Source: Dreissena polymorpha (taxonomy: Eukaryota; Mollusca; Bivalvia; Myida; Dreissenidae). Taken from it: a DNA stretch of 64,000 nucleotides. Position 1 is the first letter of the stretch, and each line of letters starts with the position of its first letter. The position numbers and the translations under genes are program-made. The notes beneath the pieces are model-generated. The model was not told where the DNA came from and made no database searches. It was given only the letters and a program-made list of their open reading frames with translations. The stretch covers positions 73,269,187 to 73,333,186 of the forward strand of contig NC_068355.1 in the NCBI RefSeq assembly GCF_020536995.1. The letters run 5' to 3'. This document shows positions 57,699 to 64,000 of the stretch, piece by piece.

Positions 57699-60600
57699 TC
57701 AGTCTTGTTTTGCCAGAACTATAGCAGTCCGGCATGGGATGTATACCTGAAGTGCAATAAAAAAGTATCAATGAATGTTCTAAATAAAATATTTTCCATT
57801 TATTTAAATATATATATTTCAAATTTTGAATTTTCAATGCAAGTAAATTATAAAGATGACATTGCTTGGGGAATAGCAAATTGCAATGGCATCTTGTTCT
57901 TTGAAACATAGATAAAGGTTAAAATTGAGATATTTGCTGATCTGCAGTTTGTTTTGCCTGGGAATCTGCTTTAAAGGGACTGTCAACCACGACAACGAAG
58001 AAAAGAAAAGTTGTAAAATACCGTATTTTATTACAATTATTAGTTTATGCTGATTAAAATATCACAACTGGTGGTTGACAGTCCCTTTAAGCCCCTTTAT
58101 TTTAGTTTCTGTATATGCATTTTCTCCGATTTTAAGTCATGTCATTGCTGCCAATAAATAAAATCACACTCTTCCAGGGTAAGCTGCAGTATAAAGTTCA
58201 AATACATGTGCCAGTTAGGTATGTTACATTAACCCCACATTTGTGTCAGCTGATATGGTGAATGGCTGTAGAAATAATTTCTTGACAAAAAGCCTGGAAT
58301 CTTATCAACAGTACTCTTATTTATACTATTTATCTATATTAAGCTTTCCAATGACCCAGATTAAATGATTGCGCAATATAACAAGAAGCCCATGAGGGCC
58401 TGAATCGCTCTACTGCTATAAACACTGTGCAAGTTTGGAAAGAATAAGATGACAACTGTGTACTTAATCGCGCAAACAAGGAAAATTTTCTCAAATTCAA
58501 GGGGAGATTATTGTGTACTTATTTCTCCAATACTGCTCATATTCAATAGGGTTCAAGTCATCATTGATATAAAGATACTGTGCAAATTTGGAAATAATTG
58601 GATAAAACCGGGGAATTAATTGCGTAAACAAGCAGGATTTCAAAATTTTCTCATATTCAAGGGGAAGTCATTCTGGACTTATTGCTTCGATATTGCTCTT
58701 TTTAAAAAAGGGTTTGATTCCACATTGAAACAAAGACACTATGCAAATCTGCCAAGAATTGGATGAAAATTATGGACTTAATCACATAAAAAAACTGAAT
58801 TTTCATTTTTTTCTCAAATTCAAGGGGAGATAATTCTGGATTAATAACTCCGATATTGCTCATTTTCAATAGGGCTTGACTAATCATTCAGATAAAGACA
58901 CTGTGCAAGTTGGGAAATGATTGGATGAAAACTGTGGACTTTATTGCATAAACAAGCCTTATTTCACAATTTTCTCAAATTCAAGGGGAGATAATTCTGG
59001 ACTTTTTACTCTGATGTAACCCATTTTCGATAGCCTTCAAGTCCTCATTAATATAAAGACACTGAACAAGTTTGAAAAGAATCGGATGAAAACTGTGGAC
59101 TTTATCGCGTAAACAAGAAAAAGTCTCACACACGCACGGACGACGGAAACCATGCCATGACATAAGCTCTTCAGGCCTTCGGCCAGTAGAGCTAAAAATG
59201 GCGGCAATTTTCGGTATGATTTTCATGTTTTTAGGTCTTAAAATTATGTTTTTCCTGCATTTTGGCTGTAAAAAAATGCATGCTAATTACCGTATACATA
59301 GGGGCACACTATACATGGGAACATTTGGTAGTCAGGCACTCTTAACAGCTGAGCTTGTCGAACTATTAATTTCAACTTGGTTGAACAGAGGATACATGTA
59401 ACTTTATATATTAAAATAAATAATAATCTGCCACTACTTTCCTACTACTCACCATCAATGCATTCTGCCTATCGTCCCACGCTTCGTTGAACGTGAAGAA
59501 ATCAGTACTGTGGTCAAGTCGCTTGTGACCCCCATACACGCCAGAGTCCGAGTCCAGTACTATCTTGTACCTGCACTGCAGTCAAGGAACCATTGTCAGG
59601 TAAATATAACTTTTGCTCATTCATGTGATTTCTATGAAATATTAAAAGTACATGATTAAATTTCGTCCTTATTTAATACTTGTTTTTTTATGCCAGTATT
59701 CAATAAAATAATTGATTAACAGTGAGCCATGAGTATACTTTTATCTTATCAACCAGATTCTAGTATTATGTATTTATTCATTACAACTTTAGGGAGTTTA
59801 AATGATATTGGATAACAAACTAATAATTATTATTTATATATTTGTGATAGTTCTAAACTATCTTGACAACACTTCATGAAGAATGAATCGAGGAACAATA
59901 TTATAAACAAATCAGGTTTATTTATAAGGTATCTTAATTAGCAGGAGCCCACCAATCCATAGGCCTCTTATTAAACTTTGTGTTGGGTTTCTAAATTTCA
60001 TGAAAACTCCAAAAGTAACAATGCGCTTAACTATTTGCAAGATTTATTATTATTATTTTTTTATTAACCCTGTTGGGTATAATTTCAGGCAAAATATAGG
60101 TGGTGATTTAAGGAAAAAGAACTCTGACAGTACTATAAGCTAAAAAACAAGCATGATGACTGAAAGCAAAAAAAAATATTGATTGTTATAAGTCAAAACA
60201 CATATTTATTTTTAAGGCAAGAGACATTGGTGTTGATTTAAAGCAAAGTCACTTATGATAATTTAAGGCAAATCACAATGACAATAATAACATTAAAAAC
60301 AACAACAAAGGATATTTTCCAGGCACATTGACACCAATCTTGTAGTCAGTGTAGCTCTTGTTAGCGTGGAAATTGAAGATGAACACCAACTTGTTGACCC
60401 GTTCAAACACCACCACCTTGTCACTCTGGTGTTTGCGGCTCACATATTGCTAAAATTGGACAAATCGCTCACCTGGGGTGATATTCACTATACATAATAA
60501 TAATGTTTTCACCGTCACTAAAGAGAAACATTTTAAAATGTTGCTTTTATTCACAAAATGCATGTTACATTATTAGAACTTTAAAGCTACTTAAGAAATT

Positions 60601-61597
60601 ACATTTTAATTCTTACAAAATTTAAGAATGTAATTTAATACGTTTTAAAAGTAGGTGCACATTTTGAAAATTTCAATGTTTAGTGTTTTGGATAACATTT
60701 AAAGATGTGCAGACATGTTTGCTAAGTTTATGCTTTTTATTTTTAATATTTCAATATTTGACCAGGTTAAAAAGAGGTTGTGAAGCAAAATTTGCAATTG
60801 ATTTAAATGTTTTCTTTTATTGAGGACTTTTTTTTATAATAATAAAATTTATGCTGATGTTTCTTTTTTGTATTTTATCTAATAGTATACATCCAAATAT
60901 GAGCATTTCAAAAGATAAATACATTCCATTTTAAGTTCATTTCAAGTTATTGTTTGTCTTTTTAGTTCATATTGCAAAAATAAAAAAATGACCTGAATCA
61001 TGCGCACATAAAGCTTTTGTTAAATTTGGCCAATGTTACTCCATCCAGTCTAGTCAAAAGCTTTCCTGTCTACTAATGAGACCAAAAACCTCAAAAAGTG
61101 TAGCTTCCAACCAGACTGTATATGGTATAAGACCCATTTTTGCATTGTACGGTTCAAATAATGCAACTTTTGTTTAAATAAGAAGGTGCTCAGATTTATC
61201 CCACCCAAGACAACATTATTCCCTTCCTTTCACTTATTCAGTCAATGAAATCAGCACAATTCCTTATGTTTCTTGTACTACTTAAGAACAATAAAATGGT
61301 ACATAATTTCCTTTAAGAAACTTAAAATCTTAGTAATCCAAGTTCTGGTTTATAATAAACCACTGGCCCTGCATGCATCTGCTTCTTTCCATTACTGCCT
61401 TTTACCCACCTGCGCCCCTGGGGCCAGCCAGCCATAATGTTTCTCTAGATGCTGCATGTCCCGGTCAAAGTTGGCAAGGTACTTGTACTTTAGGAGGTTG
61501 TCATCCACTAGATTCCACTGGCGACGGCAGTAGTGGAAGCTCTCATTGTTTCCCACTCTGGGAAAGTCCAGCCACTCCGGGTGACCAAATTCGTTGC
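57699..61597 (-). CDS. GBE1: 1,4-alpha-glucan branching enzyme, last four coding exons
   Basis: Four exons on the minus strand: 61597-61410, 60449-60316, 59570-59453 and 57746-57699, joining in phase for about 161 residues; the gene starts beyond the window. The first visible exon reads [20 protein letters not shown], the last conserved part of the GH13 catalytic barrel, and runs on to [12 protein letters not shown]. The next begins [20 protein letters not shown] and leads into [12 protein letters not shown] of the C-terminal beta domain. The third has [27 protein letters not shown]. The last codes [15 protein letters not shown] and a stop, matching the usual end of animal GBE1. Human GBE1 shares [25 protein letters not shown] and KIVLDSD at the same order. 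The enzyme makes alpha-1,6 branches in glycogen in the cytosol. No break is visible. The intron between the second and third visible exons has U12-type signals. Introns carry bivalve repeats and MITEs. Confidence 0.95.
57971..58090. mobile_element. 120-bp hairpin MITE in GBE1 intron
   Basis: TTAAAGGGACTGTCAACCAC at the left is answered exactly by gtggttgacagtccctttaa at the right. Ends lie in TTAA and share TTTAAAGGG with the larger elements at 11642 and 53149. Confidence 0.9.
58380..59195. repeat. tandem bivalve repeat, about five 150-bp units, in GBE1 intron
   Basis: Head agaagcccatgagggcctga; units contain ttctcaaattcaaggggaga, tctggactt, tattgctcat, ataaagacactgtgcaag and tggatgaaaactgtggactt. 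Tail tcacacacgcacggacgacg, cttcaggccttcggccagta gagct. The two ends look complementary in role (gcctga..gagct). Confidence 0.75.
59571..60315 (-). other. U12-type (minor spliceosome) AT-AG intron of GBE1
   Basis: The protein-level junction is PGK|YKIVLD. No GT donor exists at that point; instead the exon ends GGAAA and the intron begins ATATCCTTT, the U12 donor consensus. At the 3' end TTCCTTGACT fits the U12 branch-site consensus and lies about 10 bases before the terminal CAG, without a polypyrimidine tract. Reading it as AT-AG keeps phase (AA + G = Lys). Confidence 0.85.
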
Positions 61598-61965
61598 CTA
61601 GAAGATAAGGGGAATTGAAGGTGAGTGTTATTGAAGGCATTCAAGCTTTGAGAAAAGCCACAAACGATATGAGAACTGTGTTTTGATTACAGCCATTTTG
61701 GGGATGCTTGCAGCCTGGATTTAGATGGTAAAACCAGTTTTATAAGATAATCACGGAGGTTTCAGCCCAAAACTGTTGTATATTCTTAAAATAAAATCTA
61801 TATTCCAAAAAAACACTACTCAACTGAACTATTGCGTAATACTAGAAAGATGAACATTATTTCTTCCAAAGCCTGCCATCCCAAAAACTTAATTTGAACT
61901 TTTTAAACTCATAACATTACTAGTCTCTAGATGTTTGTTGTGGTCATTCTTATCAATATCATGTT
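61598..61965. other. GBE1 intron, unique sequence
   Basis: Upstream of the first visible exon; acceptor CTTATCTTCTAG. No exon-like segment. Confidence 0.5.
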
Positions 61966-64000
61966 TAAACAAGAGAGCCTGAAAGGCCCAAAGTCGCTCA
62001 CCTGAGATAAAAAGAAATGACCTGTTCTTTGCAGCCCAAGATATCAATGAAACACAATAATGTTCCAACCAAGTTTCATGAAGAATGAACAACAAATGGC
62101 CCCCTGGTAGCCATGTTTTTTTTTAAACAGACCTGAACCATTTTTTAACTCTTCCATGATTTGTCCAAATTTCATGAAGATAATGTGTCTTCTAGACTGT
62201 TCACATGTTTTCACTTTATACATATAAAGAAAACTGCCCCACCACCTGGTGCCCATGTTTTTCCACTTATCACGACCATTTTCAAACTCGTCCGAGACAT
62301 CCACATAGCTAATGTTTTGACAAAATTTCATGATGATTTGGCAAAAAATGTGACTTCTAGAGTGTTCACAAGCTTTTTACTATATAAATATAAGGAAAAA
62401 AAAAAACCCACCCTGGCGGCCATGTTTTTTTACCGATCCAAACCATTTTTGAACTCAACTGTCGTATCCAGGTGTGGTATTGCGGTCTTGTTTGCTTACG
62501 CAAGTGAACCAGTCACGGGATGGTTACGGGTTATGTTACTTTGTGAGCGCTTATGTAATGCGGAAATATTTATTCGACAAACGCTTATTTCCGGTCAGGA
62601 TGACACTGATTGGTTGTTATTCAATAAACTAAAGGTATTGCCGTTTTCTTAAATATAATTTGATAAACATATGATTCAACAGTAGGCTGTTTTACACTGA
62701 GCAATTTAGAACTATGAAAATGTATCGATTTTATATTTCATTTTATTTAATTTTAAGAATCTATAGATTATTGCAAGTTTATTATGCAAAATAGGAAGGA
62801 TATTAACTTAACATTGTCTTCATTGTAAGAATACATTAAAGCAGCACTTTATAACATAACTAGAGTGTTTTACTATAGTCATATATGAAAAAATGCTCCG
62901 CCCCCTAGCGGCCATGTTTTTCAACCAACCGGCATCATTTTCAAACTAGTCCAAGATATCATTGAGATCAATGTTCCGACCAAGTTTCATGAAGATCGGA
63001 CAATAAATGTGGCTTCTAGAGTGTTATCAAGATTTTAATATAGCAACATATAGCAATATAAGGAAAAATGCCCCGCCCCTTGGCAGCCATGTTTTTTAAG
63101 CAAAGGCTACCATTTTTGAACTCATCCAAGATATCAATGAGACAAATCATCTGAGCAAGTTTCATGAAGATTGGAAAATAAATGTGGCCTCTAGAGTGTT
63201 AACAAGGTTTTACTATAGCCATATAAGGAACAAGGGACAAAATTGTCACAAAACCAGGTTTTCATTGTGAAAAAAAAATGTGATAAAGGGAGAAAACTCA
63301 AACTGAACTTTTGAAATGAACAAACAAAATTAACCCCCTTTGTAAGTTTGTTTTTTAAAAAAATCTATTTTTAGTCGTGGTGACCTTGACATTGGAGATA
63401 TTGACGTGATTCTTTCGTGCGACACACCGTCCCATGATGGTGAACAAATGTGCCAAATGATTTTAAAATCTCACAATGAATGACATACCTAGTAATGGCC
63501 AGGACAAGCTCATTTATGGCCATTTTTGACCTTTGAACTCAAAGTGTGACCTTGACCTTGGCGATATCGACATAATTATTTCGCGCGACACACCGTCCAA
63601 TGATGGTGAACAAATGTGCCAAATGATTTTAAAATCTGACAATGAACGACATAGTTATGGCCGGGACAAGCTTGTTCCGCCCGCCCGCCAGCCCGCCCGC
63701 ATTCGCCAATCTAATAACCAGTTTTTTCCTTCGGAAAACCTGGATAAAAATGCCCCGCCCCCTGGCAGCCATGTTTTTCAACCCACCGGAATCATTTTCG
63801 AACTCGTCCAAGATATTATTAGGATTAATCTTCTGACCACGTTTCATTAAGATTGGGCAATAAATGTGGTCTATAGAGTGTTAACAAGATTTTACTATAG
63901 CAACATATAAGGAAAAATGCCCCGCCCCTTGGCAGCAATGTTTTTCAAGCAAACGTAACCATTTTCGAACTCATCCAAGATATTATTAAGACCCATCTTC
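61966..64000. repeat. tandem/dispersed bivalve repeat array (tttcatgaagattgg / atgccccgccccctggcagcc), to window end
   Basis: Head caagagagcctgaaaggccc and aaagtcgctcacctgag. Units of roughly 180-190 bases repeat aaatgccccgcccc(c)t, ggcagccatgtttttcaa, ttgaactcatccaagatatc, agtttcatgaagattgga and ggcttctagagtgtt at about 62090, 62220, 62400, 62890, 63070, 63750 and 63910. At 63370-63660 a different module (gtgaccttgacattggagat, gcgacacaccgtcccatgat, gaacaaatgtgccaaatgat) is itself present twice. 62455-62860 is an unrelated AT-rich insert. The frames found here are not genes. Presumably inside a GBE1 intron. Confidence 0.75.

Noticed and set aside
62161-62652. A 163-codon open frame on the plus strand
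   Set aside because: It runs through bivalve repeat units and an unrelated insert; no domain, no splice context.
1-64000. LTR retroelements, other virus-derived elements or Polintons
   Set aside because: No polymerase, integrase, protease, capsid-like or envelope-like frame and no long direct terminal repeats were recognised.

Overview
This looks like nuclear DNA of a bivalve mollusc, probably Dreissena (zebra/quagga mussel) or a close relative. The base composition is AT-rich, the genes are sparse and split by GT-AG introns, and poly-G tracts and microsatellites are common. Several repeat families I associate with bivalves recur: hairpin MITEs with a GTCGTCCC/AGCCTGTGC core, CGTCATGCGAAA-ended MITEs, TTAA-flanked MITEs, and 'tttcatgaagatt'-type tandem units. 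The species call is inference; no rRNA or mitochondrial marker is present.

Genes supported by reading exons and splice phases on both strands: (1) 1498-4353, minus: a five-exon secreted DsbA/thioredoxin-fold protein with a CPDS active-site motif and an 8-cysteine tail; its first exon is out of frame by one base in a G6/C6 homopolymer. (2) 16861-18661, plus: a TMEM53/DUF829-like alpha/beta hydrolase with an intact Ser-Asp-His set. (3) 24672-26385, plus: a broken paralogue of gene 2 that keeps its intron position. (4, 5) 28135-29028 and 32707-33402, both minus: two single-exon-CDS paralogues of an unrecognised family. (6) 50969-52689, plus: a two-exon GNAT acetyltransferase with a C-terminal second domain. 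(7) 57699-61597, minus: the last four coding exons of GBE1 (1,4-alpha-glucan branching enzyme), one of whose introns has U12-type AT-AG signals. Weaker candidates are a small gene on the minus strand (4917-6105), an orphan terminal exon (13476-13604, minus) and an exon end at the left edge.

The rest is mostly transposon-derived. Regions: 0-0.7 kb, hairpin MITE; 1.4-4.4 kb, gene 1; 4.6-5.9 kb, inverted-repeat block with a candidate gene; 7-16.4 kb, dispersed repeats including a degenerate head-to-head telomere-like block and SINE-like elements; 16.8-27.2 kb, the hydrolase pair with MITEs and a 311-bp foldback element; 28-33.4 kb, the unknown gene pair separated by a large CCGAT-rich foldback element; 34-50 kb, gene-poor with microsatellites, a 20-bp minisatellite, nested MITEs and a cluster of near-palindromic TACGTCGAAGTA sites; 50.9-52.9 kb, GNAT gene; 53-55.5 kb, repeats; 57.7-61.6 kb, GBE1; 62-64 kb, tandem bivalve repeat running off the window.

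The genes have no evident shared pathway. The strongest leads are the unknown paralogue pair, the U12-type intron of GBE1, the TIR element that carries different tRNA-derived modules in different copies, the word-reiterating foldback elements and the TACGTCGAAGTA cluster. No virus-derived, LTR or Polinton-like element and no CRISPR array was recognised.
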